A DNA stretch of 64,000 bases from Streptomyces ferrugineus (GCF_015160855.1 NZ_CP063373.1:6510001-6574000); one strand, 5' to 3'. Counted from the first letter of the stretch, positions 17,482-26,460 are shown. Translations and numbers: made by a program. The notes: generated by a model not told the origin, from the letters alone.

Positions 17482-18562
17482 TGTACTCGGCCGGGAGGTT
17501 GGTGACACGCCCGCTACCGGTTGTTGATCATGGAGGGACCTCCGGGCGTAGTGGAGATTGCCGTCTTCACTCACCTCGGAGGTCCTGGTGGCCCACGCTA
17601 ATGCCCGGCTGACCTTTCACGGCAGATGCCTGCTGGTGCGTCGCGTTGTCTTCGACCGGCGCCCGGTCGCGCACGTCGCCAAGGAACTGGGAGTCTCCCG
17701 GCAGTGTGCTCACCGCTGGGTCAATCGCTATCGGGTCGAGGGCTGGCCGGGGCTGCACGATCGCTCCAGCCGCCCCCGCACCTGCCCCACACGCACGCCG
17801 GCCGAGGTCGAGGAGCGTGTTCTTCAGGCCCGCCGACGCCTGCGCCGGGGACCCGAGCAGATCAGCGAGGCCACCGGGGTTCCGGCCCGGACCGTGACCC
17901 GGATCCTGCGCCGCCACCACATGCCGCCCCTGGCAGCCTGCGACCCGCTCACCGGGCAGGTCATCCGGGCGGTGCGCAAAAGCGCCGCACGCTACGAGTA
18001 CAACCAGCCAGGCGGCCTGGTCCACGTGGACGTGAAGAAGCTCGGCAAAATCCCCGACGGCGGCGGCTGGCGCGCCCACGGCCGCAGCGAGGACGTCCGC
18101 GGCCGCGGCATCGGCTACGACTACGTGCACGCCGCCGTGGACGACCACTCCCGCCTGGCCTACGCCGAAATCCTGGCCGACGAGAAAGGCGTCACCTGCG
18201 CCGCGTTCCTCACCCGCGCGGCCGCGTTCTTCGCCGGCCACGGCATCGCCCGCATCGAGCGCGTGATGACCGACAACGCCCGCAACTACCGCACCTCCGG
18301 CTCCTTCCGCGACGCCTGCCAAACCCTGGGCGCACAGCAGAAGTTCACCCGGCCCCACTGCCCATGGACCAACGGCAAGGTCGAACGCTTCAACCGCACC
18401 CTGCAGGCCGAATGGGCCTACCACCAGGTCTTTGCCAGCAACACCGAACGCGCCGACGCACTCGCACCCTGGCTGCAGTTCTACAACACTGGCCGCCGAC
18501 ACACCGCGCTCGGCGGCCAGCCACCAATCAGCCGACTGTCACCAAAGTCATGACCGGGTACA
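17482..18562 (+). mobile_element. IS481-family insertion sequence, complete copy
   Basis: 1081 bp. The inverted ends are about 26 bp, match at 20 of 26 positions, begin TGTACyCGG and end TTGGTGACA. The element is flanked by a 6-bp direct repeat GCTAGC at 17476-17481 and 18563-18568. It holds one transposase gene (17588-18553) that ends 9 bp before the right end. Intact ends, duplication and ORF suggest a recent and possibly active insertion. Confidence 0.88.
17588..18553 (+). CDS. IS481-family transposase
   Basis: A 321-aa DDE transposase that cuts and rejoins the ends of its element. An N-terminal helix-turn-helix (HVAKELGVSRQCAHRWVNRY, about residues 27-46) is followed by a second one (TGVPARTVTRILRRH). 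The integrase core has D in VHVDVKKLG, D in VMTDNARNY and E in NGKVERFNRTL. The C-terminal FYNTGRRHTALGGQPP matches the family. The start is GTG at 17588, four bases after GGAGGT. Confidence 0.92.
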   Translation: MAHANARLTFHGRCLLVRRVVFDRRPVAHVAKELGVSRQCAHRWVNRYRVEGWPGLHDRSSRPRTCPTRTPAEVEERVLQARRRLRRGPEQISEATGVPARTVTRILRRHHMPPLAACDPLTGQVIRAVRKSAARYEYNQPGGLVHVDVKKLGKIPDGGGWRAHGRSEDVRGRGIGYDYVHAAVDDHSRLAYAEILADEKGVTCAAFLTRAAAFFAGHGIARIERVMTDNARNYRTSGSFRDACQTLGAQQKFTRPHCPWTNGKVERFNRTLQAEWAYHQVFASNTERADALAPWLQFYNTGRRHTALGGQPPISRLSPKS

Positions 18563-18644
18563 GCTAGCCGAGGAGGGGGCGCTTCGCGCGTACCGGCCGG
18601 ATTCAGGGGCGGCCGGCACGCGCGAGGCGGGCGGGATGCGGAAC

Positions 18645-19094
18645 TCAGCCCCGATTCGCGTCCTTCGGCACCCCGTACACCCTCTCCACCCGCAGCCGCA
18701 GCACCAGCCGCCCGTCCCTGACCATCGCCGCCCGGTAGTCCTCCCAGTCGGGGTGCTCGCCCACGACGTCCCGGTACAGCCGGACGAGTTCCTCGACCGT
18801 CGCGTCGTACGGGTCCCGCGCGACCGGCGACAGATCGGCCGTGCCCTCGGCGACCGCGTACGCCCATCGGTCGCGGGTCGTGACGTGGTACGACGCCCGG
18901 GGGTCCCGGCGCAGGTTGCGGGTCTTGGCGCGGTCGTCGGTGATCGAGACGCGGATGATCCGCTCGTCGGGGTAGTAGGTGTGGCTGACGTTCGACAGCT
19001 GCGGCCGGCCGTCGCGCTTCAGGGTGACCAGCACCCCGCCGTGGCCCTCGGAGAGCAGCGCGAGCAGTGCGTTCTGCGTGGTGTCCTGAGTCAT
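18645..19094 (-). CDS. PPOX-class (F420- or FMN-dependent) split-barrel oxidoreductase
   Basis: 149 aa, the usual length for the pyridoxamine-phosphate-oxidase-like class of actinobacteria. It shows ALLSEGHGGVLVTLKRDGRPQLSNV, a strand-rich centre (RIIRVSITDDRAKTRNLRRDPRASYHV), and the C-terminal WEDYRAAMVRDGRLVLRLRVERVYG. Members reduce or oxidise small molecules with F420 or flavin; I cannot choose the cofactor from sequence alone. The ATG at 19094 is preferred. It diverges from the TetR gene and shares its operator region. Confidence 0.85.
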   Translation of the reverse strand: MTQDTTQNALLALLSEGHGGVLVTLKRDGRPQLSNVSHTYYPDERIIRVSITDDRAKTRNLRRDPRASYHVTTRDRWAYAVAEGTADLSPVARDPYDATVEELVRLYRDVVGEHPDWEDYRAAMVRDGRLVLRLRVERVYGVPKDANRG

Positions 19095-19130
19095 GACTAC
19101 ATCAACCCTGGCGAGCGGGTCCGCCATTCC

Positions 19131-19172
19131 CGCGTAGACACTGTCTACGCGATCATGGTAGACACTGTCTAT
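19131..19172. promoter_or_regulatory. two tandem palindromic operators
   Basis: Site 1 (19131-19151) is a perfect palindrome, CGCGTAGACA and complement TGTCTACGCG around a central C. Site 2 (19158-19172) reads GTAGACACTGTCTAT and its last bases overlap the ATG of the TetR gene. The centres are 24 bp apart. Both are ideal sites for TetR dimers, so the downstream regulator probably represses itself, the efflux gene and the divergent PPOX gene. Confidence 0.8.
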
Positions 19173-19758
19173 GCACACATCCGGTGAACCCGACAGGGGA
19201 CTGCGCACCCGGCTGGTCGACGTCGGCGTCGAGCTCGTGGCGCGGGAGGGCGTCCAGGCGCTCACCCTGCGGGAGATCGCCCGCCGGGCCGGCGTCTCGC
19301 ACGGTGCCCCGCGCCGCTACTTCCCCACCCACCTGGAGCTGCTCTCGGCCATCGCGCGGCGCGGCTTCGACGAGCTGGGGCAGCGTGCGACGGCGGCGGT
19401 CGGCGACGGAGCGGCGAGCCCGCGGGCGCAGCTCGGCGTGCTGGCGCGGGTGTATCTGGAGTTCGCGCGGGACAACCGCGGGATGTACGAGCTGATGTTC
19501 CGTCACGATCTGCTGGAGAGCGGTCACTTGGGGCTCCGGGACACCAGCCTCCCGCTCTTCGGCCGGCTGGTGGAGCTGGCCGGCCGGGTGCGCCCCGACG
19601 CCGACGCCCGGCTCCTCGCCGGCGCGCTGTGGGCCGGACTGCACGGCATCGCCCAGCTGTGGGGCTGGGGCAGTCTCCAACTGGCCACGGGTACCGACGA
19701 CTTCGCACCCCTGCTGCGGTCGGTCCTGGAGGCGCACCTCGGGCCGGAGGACGGGTGA
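19171..19758 (+). CDS. TetR-family regulator
   Basis: 195 aa. The helix-turn-helix region is TLREIARRAGVSHGAPRRYFPTHLELL (about residues 32-58). The C-terminal domain (LELVARVYLE-type helices, then LLAGALWAGLHGIAQLWGWG) is of the TetR_C type common in regulators next to efflux pumps. Its start codon lies inside operator site 2, so binding would block both transcription and translation start. Its TGA overlaps the GTG of the efflux gene, coupling the two. Confidence 0.88.
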   Translation: MHTSGEPDRGLRTRLVDVGVELVAREGVQALTLREIARRAGVSHGAPRRYFPTHLELLSAIARRGFDELGQRATAAVGDGAASPRAQLGVLARVYLEFARDNRGMYELMFRHDLLESGHLGLRDTSLPLFGRLVELAGRVRPDADARLLAGALWAGLHGIAQLWGWGSLQLATGTDDFAPLLRSVLEAHLGPEDG

Positions 19759-21104
19759 AGGCGCGCCTCACCCTTGCGAGCAGCGTCGTCGGAGCCGTGG
19801 TCGTCGCCCTCGACGGCACCGTCCTGACCGTCGCCCAGCCCGCCCTGCGACGCGACCTCGGCGCCTCCGTCGCGCAGGTCCAGTGGACCAGCACCGGCTA
19901 TCTCATCGCGGTGGCGAGCCTGTTGGTGTTCGCGGGACGGCTCGGCGACCGGTACGGGCACCATCGGCTCTTCGGCATCGGCATGGTCGGCTTCGGAGCC
20001 GCGTCGGCGGGGATCGCCCTGGCGCCCGGTGTGGGATGGGTGATCGGGCTGCGGGTCGCGCAGGGCGTGTTCGGGGCGCTGTCGCAGCCGGCCACGCTCG
20101 GGATGTTGCGGGCCGCCTACCCGGCCGAGCGGCTGCGGACGCCGATTGCCGTCCGGACCGCGGCGATCGGGGTGGCGGCCGCTGTCGGGCCGGTGCTGGG
20201 CGGTGCGCTGGTGGCGGGGCCGGGCTGGCGGATCGTGTTCCTGCTGAACGTCGTGCCCGCCCTCGCCCTCGGCGGGCTCGCCCTCGCCGTACGACCCCCG
20301 CGACCGGCCTCCCCCGTCCGGCTCGACCTGCCCGGCGCCCTCCTTCTCGCGGTGACCCTGGCCTGTCTGGTCCACGCGCTCGTCGCCCTGCCGGGCTGGG
20401 TCTGGACCGCCGCGACCGCGCTGGTCACCGGTGCCGCCCTCGCCCGGCACGAGCGCCGTACCGCGAGCCCGCTGCTGTCGCCCGACGTCATCGGCTCCAC
20501 AGCCGTCGGGTCCGCGCTCGGCATGCTGGTGGCCGCGTCGGCGGCGCTGTCCGGCACTCTGTTCGCCGGTACGTTCCTGCTGCAGGGCGCCCTCGGTCTG
20601 GACCCGTTCCGCAGCGCCCTGGTCAGCCTGCCGCTGGCCGGCCTGATGGTGCTCGCGGCCGCCACGTGCGCGGTGCCGCTGCGCCGGTTCGGCGCCCGGC
20701 GCACGGCCATCGCCGCGACGGCGATCCTCGCGCTCGGGATCCTCGTCCTGTCCCGCGCCTCGGCCACTGCCCTGCTCTGCACGGCGTTCGCCCTGGTGGG
20801 GGCCGGGTTCGGCACGGTGATGGTGACGGCGACCCATGTCGTCGTACGCGAGGCGGCCGTCGAGTCGGCCGGGGTCGCGGGCGGGCTTCAGCAGACCGCG
20901 ATGAACCTCGGGCCGGTGCTGGGCGTGGCCGCCGCGGCCGCGCTCATGGGCTCCGACGGTGACGCCGGGCCGCCGCTGGGTGTCCTCGCCGCGCTCGCCC
21001 TGGCCGGGGCGGTGCCGGGCCGTGCGCTGCCGGGGCGGCCCGCCGCACCGATGGACGATCATGGCGGTTCAAAGGACCGTACCCGTGTTCCTGCGCAACG
21101 ATGA
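19755..21104 (+). CDS. MFS drug efflux transporter (DHA2-like)
   Basis: 449 aa with about 12-14 membrane helices. It begins with LASSVVGAVVVALDGTVLTVAQPAL, the DHA2 helix-1 motif with D, and contains VQWTSTGYLIAVASLLVFAGRLGDRYGHHR (loop motif A) and AVGPVLGGALV (antiporter motif C region). The start is GTG at 19755, overlapping the regulator stop by four bases. Likely exports a toxic compound that the TetR protein senses; the compound is unknown. Confidence 0.86.
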   Translation: MKARLTLASSVVGAVVVALDGTVLTVAQPALRRDLGASVAQVQWTSTGYLIAVASLLVFAGRLGDRYGHHRLFGIGMVGFGAASAGIALAPGVGWVIGLRVAQGVFGALSQPATLGMLRAAYPAERLRTPIAVRTAAIGVAAAVGPVLGGALVAGPGWRIVFLLNVVPALALGGLALAVRPPRPASPVRLDLPGALLLAVTLACLVHALVALPGWVWTAATALVTGAALARHERRTASPLLSPDVIGSTAVGSALGMLVAASAALSGTLFAGTFLLQGALGLDPFRSALVSLPLAGLMVLAAATCAVPLRRFGARRTAIAATAILALGILVLSRASATALLCTAFALVGAGFGTVMVTATHVVVREAAVESAGVAGGLQQTAMNLGPVLGVAAAAALMGSDGDAGPPLGVLAALALAGAVPGRALPGRPAAPMDDHGGSKDRTRVPAQR

Positions 21105-21171
21105 GGTCAGAGGCCGTTCCGGCGGGGTAGGCCGGAGCGCACCCTCGTCGTACGCATTCGTGAGGAGAGCC

Positions 21172-22404
21172 ATGGCACAGCTGACACAAGAGGTCGACCC
21201 GGGTGAGGTCGGGCTGGATCCGAAGGCGCTGGACCGCCTCGACCAGTACTTCGCCCACTACGTCGACGAGGGGCGGCTGCCCGGCTACCTGGTGTCCGTC
21301 GCCCGCGGCGGACGCGTCGCCCATCTCTCCGTGCGCGGCCACCGGGACATCGCGGCCGGGTTGCCCGTCGAGTCCGACACGCTGTGGCGGATCTACTCCA
21401 TGACCAAGCCGGTCACCTCGGTCGCCGCGCTGCTGCTGGTGGAGGAGGGCAAGCTGTCGCTGGACGACCCGGTGGGCCGCCATCTGCCGGGATTCGCCGA
21501 GCCCCGGGTGTATGTCGGCGGGTCCGGCGCCGAGATGGTGACCCGTCCCGCCGAGGGCCCGATAACCGTCCGGCATCTGATGACCCACACCGCCGGGCTG
21601 ACGTTCGCCTTCTACCGCACGCATCCCGTCGACGCCCTGTACCGCGAGGCGAATCTGGAGTCGGCGGTGCTGCCGGGCTCCGACCTGGCCGGGACGGTCG
21701 ACGTGTACGCGAGCCTGCCGCTGCAGTTCGAGCCGGGCACACAGTGGAACTACTCGGTCGCCACCAATGTGCTGGGCCGGGTCATCGAGGTGGTGTCCGG
21801 GCAGCCGCTCGACGCGTTCTTCGCGGAGCGGATCTGCGGCCCGCTGGGGATGACCGACGCCGGATTCTGGGTGAGCGACGAACAGGCGGGCAGGCTGGCC
21901 GAGTTGTACGGCGAGACGGAGGACGGCGGTATCGAGCCGATCCCCGGCCTCCCGCTGCGCGGCCGTCCGCGCTTCCTGTCCGGCAGCGGCGGTCTGGCGG
22001 CCTCCGCGCACGACGTCCACCGCTTCATGGAGCTGCTGCGCCGCCGCGGCGAACTCGACGGCACCCGGCTGCTGGCCCCCGAGACCGTGGACCTGATGAC
22101 GTCCAACCACCTGCCCGGCGGCGCCGATCTACGCGCCTTCGGCAGCCGCCCCGCCCACGACGAGCCCGGCAACGACGGCATCGGCTTCGGCCTCGGCGTG
22201 TCCGTCGTGATCGACCCGGCCCGCACCAAGGCCCCGTCCGTGCTCGGCGCCTACGGCTGGAGCGGGGTGGCGACCACCACGTTCTGGGTCGACCCGCGCC
22301 ACGACCTGACGGTGCAGTTCATGACGCAGGTGCGGCCGAGGACCTCGCACACGATGTTCCAGGACCTCAAGCGGCTGGTGCACGAGGCCGTCACATCGGC
22401 CTGA
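21172..22404 (+). CDS. serine hydrolase, beta-lactamase/esterase class C fold
   Basis: 410 aa. The catalytic SxxK is SMTK (about residue 76) in WRIYSMTKPVTSVA. The second motif is YSVATNVLG (YxN replaced by YSV, as in EstB-like esterases), and YGWSGVATTTFWVDP marks the third. No signal peptide is seen, so it is probably cytoplasmic. GAGGAGAGCC precedes the ATG at 21172. Family members are esterases, D-aminopeptidases or amidases rather than true beta-lactamases. Confidence 0.85.
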   Translation: MAQLTQEVDPGEVGLDPKALDRLDQYFAHYVDEGRLPGYLVSVARGGRVAHLSVRGHRDIAAGLPVESDTLWRIYSMTKPVTSVAALLLVEEGKLSLDDPVGRHLPGFAEPRVYVGGSGAEMVTRPAEGPITVRHLMTHTAGLTFAFYRTHPVDALYREANLESAVLPGSDLAGTVDVYASLPLQFEPGTQWNYSVATNVLGRVIEVVSGQPLDAFFAERICGPLGMTDAGFWVSDEQAGRLAELYGETEDGGIEPIPGLPLRGRPRFLSGSGGLAASAHDVHRFMELLRRRGELDGTRLLAPETVDLMTSNHLPGGADLRAFGSRPAHDEPGNDGIGFGLGVSVVIDPARTKAPSVLGAYGWSGVATTTFWVDPRHDLTVQFMTQVRPRTSHTMFQDLKRLVHEAVTSA

Positions 22405-22436
22405 GCCCGGCGTCGGGTCACTCGCCCGGAGCTCGG

Positions 22437-23582
22437 TCACACGCGGTTGGCCTCCGGGCGCGGGGCGTCGGCCGCGAACCGGCCGACGCTCAAGGGGCTG
22501 ACGTCCACGAAGGGCACGCGGCCGAGGTACAGGTCGCGGACGACCTCGCCGACGGCCGGGCCCTGGAGGAAGCCATGGCCGGAGAAGCCGGTGGCGTACA
22601 GGAAGCGGGACACGGAAGTCGCCTCACCGATCAGCGCGTTGTGGTCCGGGGTGACCTCGTACAGACCCGCCCAGCCTCCCGTGCGGCGCAGGTCGAGCAG
22701 GGCGGGGGCGCGACGCTCCATGGCCTCGGCCAGGCGGGGGATCCAGCGGTCGTGGGTGTCGGTGGCGAAGCCGGGCCGCTCGTCGGGGTCGGACATGCCG
22801 AGGAGGAGGCCGGGGCCCTCGGTGTGGAAGTAGAGGCTGGTGGCGAAGTCGATGGTCATGGGCAGCCGCGGCGGCAGCCCGGCGACGGGTTCGGTGACCG
22901 CGATCTGGCGGCGCAGCGGCACCACCGGCAGGTCCACGCCGACCATCGCCCCGATCGCCCGTGACCAGGGGCCGGCCGCGCAGATCACCGTGTCGGTGCC
23001 GATCCGGCCGATGGTCGTCGTCACCGCGGTGATCCGGTCGCCGTGCAGTTCGATGCCGGTGACGTCGTTGTGCCGTAAGATCCGCGCGCCGTACGCGCGG
23101 GCCGCGGACGCGTAGCCCTGGACGACGGATTCGGGGGTGCAGTGGCCGTCGTCCGGGGAGAACGCGGCGGCCAGCAGCCCGTCGGTGGTGATCAGCGGGG
23201 ACAGCCGCCGCGCCTCGGCGGGGTCGATCATCCGGCTCGGCACACCGAGGGAGTTCTGCAGTCGGACGCCCGCCTCGAAGCCGGCGACCTCCTCCGGAGT
23301 CGAGAGCAGGAACAGATAGCCGACCCGGTGCAGCCCGATGTCGTGCCCGGTCTCCTCCTCGAACCGGGCGAACGCCTCCAGGCTGCGCGCCCCGAGCTGG
23401 ACGTTGAGTTCGTCCGAGAACTGCGCGCGCACCCCGCCCGCCGCCTTCGAGGTGGAGCCGGAGGCCAGTTCGTCCCGCTCGACGAGGACGACGTCGCGTA
23501 CGCCCGCGCGGGCGAGGTGGTAGGCGATGCTGGTGCCCATCACACCGCCTCCGATGACGACGACGCTCGCGTGTGTGTTCAC
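22437..23582 (-). CDS. FAD-dependent oxidoreductase (sarcosine oxidase beta / DAO family)
   Basis: 381 aa. The FAD-binding start VVVIGGGVMGTSIAYHLARAG is followed by VLVERDELASGSTSKAAGGVRAQFS, typical of sarcosine-oxidase-beta-like amine oxidases. GGWAGLYEVTPDHNALIG and FLYATGFSGHGFLQGPAVGEVV form the C-terminal flavin region. The GTG at 23582 is favoured by an AAGGTGGG site. It follows ribA on the same strand with a 63-bp gap, so it may belong to the pterin-type cluster, oxidising a secondary amine, but this is uncertain. Confidence 0.8.
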   Translation of the reverse strand: MNTHASVVVIGGGVMGTSIAYHLARAGVRDVVLVERDELASGSTSKAAGGVRAQFSDELNVQLGARSLEAFARFEEETGHDIGLHRVGYLFLLSTPEEVAGFEAGVRLQNSLGVPSRMIDPAEARRLSPLITTDGLLAAAFSPDDGHCTPESVVQGYASAARAYGARILRHNDVTGIELHGDRITAVTTTIGRIGTDTVICAAGPWSRAIGAMVGVDLPVVPLRRQIAVTEPVAGLPPRLPMTIDFATSLYFHTEGPGLLLGMSDPDERPGFATDTHDRWIPRLAEAMERRAPALLDLRRTGGWAGLYEVTPDHNALIGEATSVSRFLYATGFSGHGFLQGPAVGEVVRDLYLGRVPFVDVSPLSVGRFAADAPRPEANRV

Positions 23583-23645
23583 AGACCCACCTTCCTGGAA
23601 GCCGTCGGTCGTTCCCTCTTCCTCTCCGGATGGGCCTCGCGGCAA

Positions 23646-24314
23646 TCAGGACAGATGCGCGACCGCGTCCAGATGGGGCAGGTGGTGGTCCAGGCGCTCC
23701 CGCTTGGTGCGCAGATAGGTGATGTTGCTCTCGCACGGCGGGATCAGCAGCGGCACCTGCTCGGCCACCTGGATGCCGTGCCGCACCAGGGCGTCCCGCT
23801 TGCGCGGGTTGTTGGACATCAGCCGGACGGAGTCGACGCCCAGGTCGTGCAGGATCTCGGCGGCGACCCCGTAGTCCCGGGCGTCCACCGGCAGGCCGAG
23901 CGCGAGGTTGGCCTCGACCGTGTCCAGGCCCTCCGCCTGCAGGGCCATCGCGCGCAGCTTGGCGAGCAGGCCGATGCCGCGTCCCTCGTGGCCCCGCAGA
24001 TAGACGACGATGCCCGAGCCGGCCGCGACGACGGCGCGCAGCGCGGAGGCGAGCTGGTCGCCGCACTCGCAGTGCTGGGAGCCGAAGGCGTCGCCGGTGA
24101 GGCACTCGGAGTGCAGCCGGGTCAGCACGTTGTCGCTGCCTATCTCGCCGTGGACGAGGGCCACTTGCTCGTCGCCGCGGTCGTGGTCGAGGTAGCCGAT
24201 CGCGCGGAATTCTCCGTACACGGTGGGCAGCGGTGCATTCACCACGCGTTCCACGCCGGAACGCTGCGTCCGCGGTGCGGACTTCTTGCCGAGGACGCCA
24301 ATTTTTTCTGTCAT
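23646..24314 (-). CDS. ribA: GTP cyclohydrolase II (RibA-type, second-copy context)
   Basis: 222 aa, a stand-alone GCH II without the RibB domain. The zinc cysteines are in SECLTGDAFGSQHCECG, and IVVYLRGHEGRGIGL holds the catalytic tyrosine and arginine. It would open GTP to the diaminopyrimidine and release formate. I recall that in Streptomyces paralogues a Met in place of this Tyr gives the formylated product; here Tyr is kept, so the deformylated product is predicted. There is no other riboflavin gene nearby, and the neighbours are a creatininase-family gene (divergent, 41 bp) and a pterin-synthase homologue, which suggests specialised metabolism. I recall SCO6655 of S. coelicolor as a likely equivalent. 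Confidence 0.88.
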   Translation of the reverse strand: MTEKIGVLGKKSAPRTQRSGVERVVNAPLPTVYGEFRAIGYLDHDRGDEQVALVHGEIGSDNVLTRLHSECLTGDAFGSQHCECGDQLASALRAVVAAGSGIVVYLRGHEGRGIGLLAKLRAMALQAEGLDTVEANLALGLPVDARDYGVAAEILHDLGVDSVRLMSNNPRKRDALVRHGIQVAEQVPLLIPPCESNITYLRTKRERLDHHLPHLDAVAHLS

Positions 24315-24355
24315 GATTCTTCAGTTCCTAAGCAGAGACGAAAGGCCGTGAAAAG

Positions 24356-25144
24356 ATGAGTGGTTCGCAAACGCGGCCGGCGGCACACTCGCTGGTGCCG
24401 GCGGACACCACCGAAGACGTACGGACGCGGGGAGCGGGCGTCTCACGCCAGGTGGCGGTCCTGCCCGTCGGAAGCTTCGAGCAGCACGGTGCGTTCCTTC
24501 CGCTGGCGACCGACACGCTGGTCGCCTGCGCCGTCGCGCGGGAGATAGCCGCCGCGCACCCGGTACAACTCCTCCCTCCGGTGACGATCTCCTGCTCGCA
24601 CGAGCACGCGGCCTGGCCGGGGACCGTCAGCATCTCCTCCGTGACCCTTCATGCGGTGATACGGGACATAGCGGCTTCGCTCCGCCGGTCGGGTGTCGAC
24701 GCCCTGGTGCTGGTCAACGGGCACGGCGGAAACTACGTACTGGGCAACGTCGTTCAGGAGTCCTCCGCGCGCGGCGAGCGAATGGCACTGTTCCCGGCCC
24801 CGGAGGACTGGGAGGCGGCTCGGGAGCGGGCGGGGGTGGAGACCTCGCTGCTCACCGACATGCACGCGGGGGAAATCGAGACCTCCATCCTTCTGCACGC
24901 TCATCCCGAATTGGTCCGGCCGGGATATGAGACTTCCGATTTCGTGGCGGACGACCGCCGTCATCTGTTGACCCTCGGTATGTCCGCCTATACCGATTCC
25001 GGTGTCATTGGCCGTCCTTCGCTGGGTTCCGCGGAAAAGGGGAAGCGGCTGCTGGCGAGCCTCGCGGATTCCTTCGGCGCGTATGTGTCACTGCTGACCT
25101 CCGCGGACGATTCCGTACCGGACACGGGAGACGCACGAAAATAG
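24356..25144 (+). CDS. creatininase-family amidohydrolase
   Basis: 262 aa. Metal-site motifs of the creatininase fold are visible: PVGSFEQHGAFLPLATDT (E and H), the SHEHAAWPGTVS loop, LVNGHGGNY, and DMHAGEIETS with the later glutamate. The family includes creatininase, the mycofactocin protease MftE and the archaeal ArfB, which deformylates the GCH III product. Divergence from a GTP cyclohydrolase gene makes an ArfB-like action on a pyrimidine intermediate attractive. It overlaps the 3' end of the membrane-protein gene on the other strand by 157 bp. Confidence 0.82.
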   Translation: MSGSQTRPAAHSLVPADTTEDVRTRGAGVSRQVAVLPVGSFEQHGAFLPLATDTLVACAVAREIAAAHPVQLLPPVTISCSHEHAAWPGTVSISSVTLHAVIRDIAASLRRSGVDALVLVNGHGGNYVLGNVVQESSARGERMALFPAPEDWEAARERAGVETSLLTDMHAGEIETSILLHAHPELVRPGYETSDFVADDRRHLLTLGMSAYTDSGVIGRPSLGSAEKGKRLLASLADSFGAYVSLLTSADDSVPDTGDARK

Positions 25145-26460
25145 CCGCTGGGCTCCGGGTCCGCCATGGTCACGGCGGGCCCTTCGCCCGCGCGCAGGCC
25201 GGTGTACCAGCGGGCGACGAGGACGAGGAGCCCGGGCAGCGCGGCCACGAAGCTGAGCACGCCGTACACGACGGCGACGGCGAGTCCGGTGGTCGCGCCC
25301 AGCCCTGCGGCGCCGAACGCCCAGGCGGTGACGCCCTCTCGGGGACCCCAGCCGCCGACGTTCAGGGGCAGGCCCATCGCGAGCAGCGCCAGGACGGCGA
25401 GCGGCAGCAGAACGGCGACGGAGGCGTCGGACCCGGCGACCCGGGCCGCGAGCACGAACATCCCGAGGTGCCCGGCGAGCACGACGGCGGAGGAGACGGC
25501 GACACCGGGGCCGTTGCGACGGGACAGCAGGGCCTCGCGTGCCTCGGTGAGCGTCGTGCGCAGAGCCGTCGGGCCGCTCCGGCCGCGGCGTGACGGCGCC
25601 CGGTTCATGCGTACGGCCGCCACGACGGCGAGCGTGCCGACGCCTGCGAACAGGATCAGCGGGGTGATGTCGCGGGCCTCGTTCAGCACCGGGGACGGCA
25701 TGGTCAGCAGTACGACGGCGCCGACGGCCGCGAGGACGAGCTGACCGGCGGTGCGCTCCAGCACGACCGCGCGGACGCCGCGCCCCAGGTCACCGGCGCT
25801 CTGCCCGTGCCGCACGGCCCGGTGCACATCGCCGAGGACGCCGCCGGGGAGGGCCGCGTTGAGGAACAGCGCCCGGTAGTAGTCGCCGACGGCCGGCCAG
25901 AGCGGCAGCCGGATCCGCAGCCCCCGGGCCACCAACTGCCAACGCCAGGCGCTGAACACGGTGGTGACGGCCCCGATTCCGAGCGCCGCGACCAGCGCCG
26001 GGGCGTCGATCCGCCGCAGCCCGTCGAGGAAGACGCCGGTGCCCAGCCGCCAGAACAGCACGACGAGGATGACGACGCCGACGGCCGTGCCGAAGTGGGT
26101 GCGGATGGTCGGGGTGTTGAGGCGGGTCAGGACGGTGCGGAAGGAAGTGCGGGGGCGGGCCGGGTCGGCCGGCTCGGGGCGGGGCTCGGTGACGATGACG
26201 CCGATGCGGGAGGGGGAGACGGCGACGGGGTGGGAGACGGGGGCGCCCACGGGGGCCGTCGGGGCCGGTGCGACCCCCGCACGCGCCATCAGAGCCCGCT
26301 CGGACACGGCTGCGTCCGTGGCTGCCGTCGGCCTCTCCACGACCGCGACACCCACGCCCGCCACCGGCCCGCTGGTCTCGTCCGAGCGGCCCGCTCGCCG
26401 GCCTCGCGGCTTGGCGCCGCGGCGCTCGGCGCGTGTCCACGCCACCGTCTCCACGCTCAT
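24988..26460 (-). CDS. flippase-like membrane protein (lysylphosphatidylglycerol-synthase TM domain family)
   Basis: 490 aa. A polar, low-complexity N-terminal stretch of about 115 residues precedes some eight membrane helices (TAVGVVILVVLFWRLG, LVAALGIGAVTTVFSAWRWQ and so on). The family motifs ALFLNAALPGGVLGDVHRAVR and LPLNVGGWGPREGVTAWAFG are clear. Proteins of this family move lipids or lipid-linked sugars across the membrane, or form the membrane half of MprF. The final 50 residues or so lie antisense to the creatininase gene and look non-conserved. The start overlaps the methyltransferase stop (ATGA), so it is the last gene of a four-gene operon. Confidence 0.82.
   Translation of the reverse strand: MSVETVAWTRAERRGAKPRGRRAGRSDETSGPVAGVGVAVVERPTAATDAAVSERALMARAGVAPAPTAPVGAPVSHPVAVSPSRIGVIVTEPRPEPADPARPRTSFRTVLTRLNTPTIRTHFGTAVGVVILVVLFWRLGTGVFLDGLRRIDAPALVAALGIGAVTTVFSAWRWQLVARGLRIRLPLWPAVGDYYRALFLNAALPGGVLGDVHRAVRHGQSAGDLGRGVRAVVLERTAGQLVLAAVGAVVLLTMPSPVLNEARDITPLILFAGVGTLAVVAAVRMNRAPSRRGRSGPTALRTTLTEAREALLSRRNGPGVAVSSAVVLAGHLGMFVLAARVAGSDASVAVLLPLAVLALLAMGLPLNVGGWGPREGVTAWAFGAAGLGATTGLAVAVVYGVLSFVAALPGLLVLVARWYTGLRAGEGPAVTMADPEPSGYFRASPVSGTESSAEVSSDTYAPKESARLASSRFPFSAEPSEGRPMTPESV

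Noticed and set aside
21172..22404. Beta-lactamase conferring resistance
   Set aside because: It has the SxxK fold but no signal peptide, and YSV in place of YxN points to an esterase-like or peptidase-like member.
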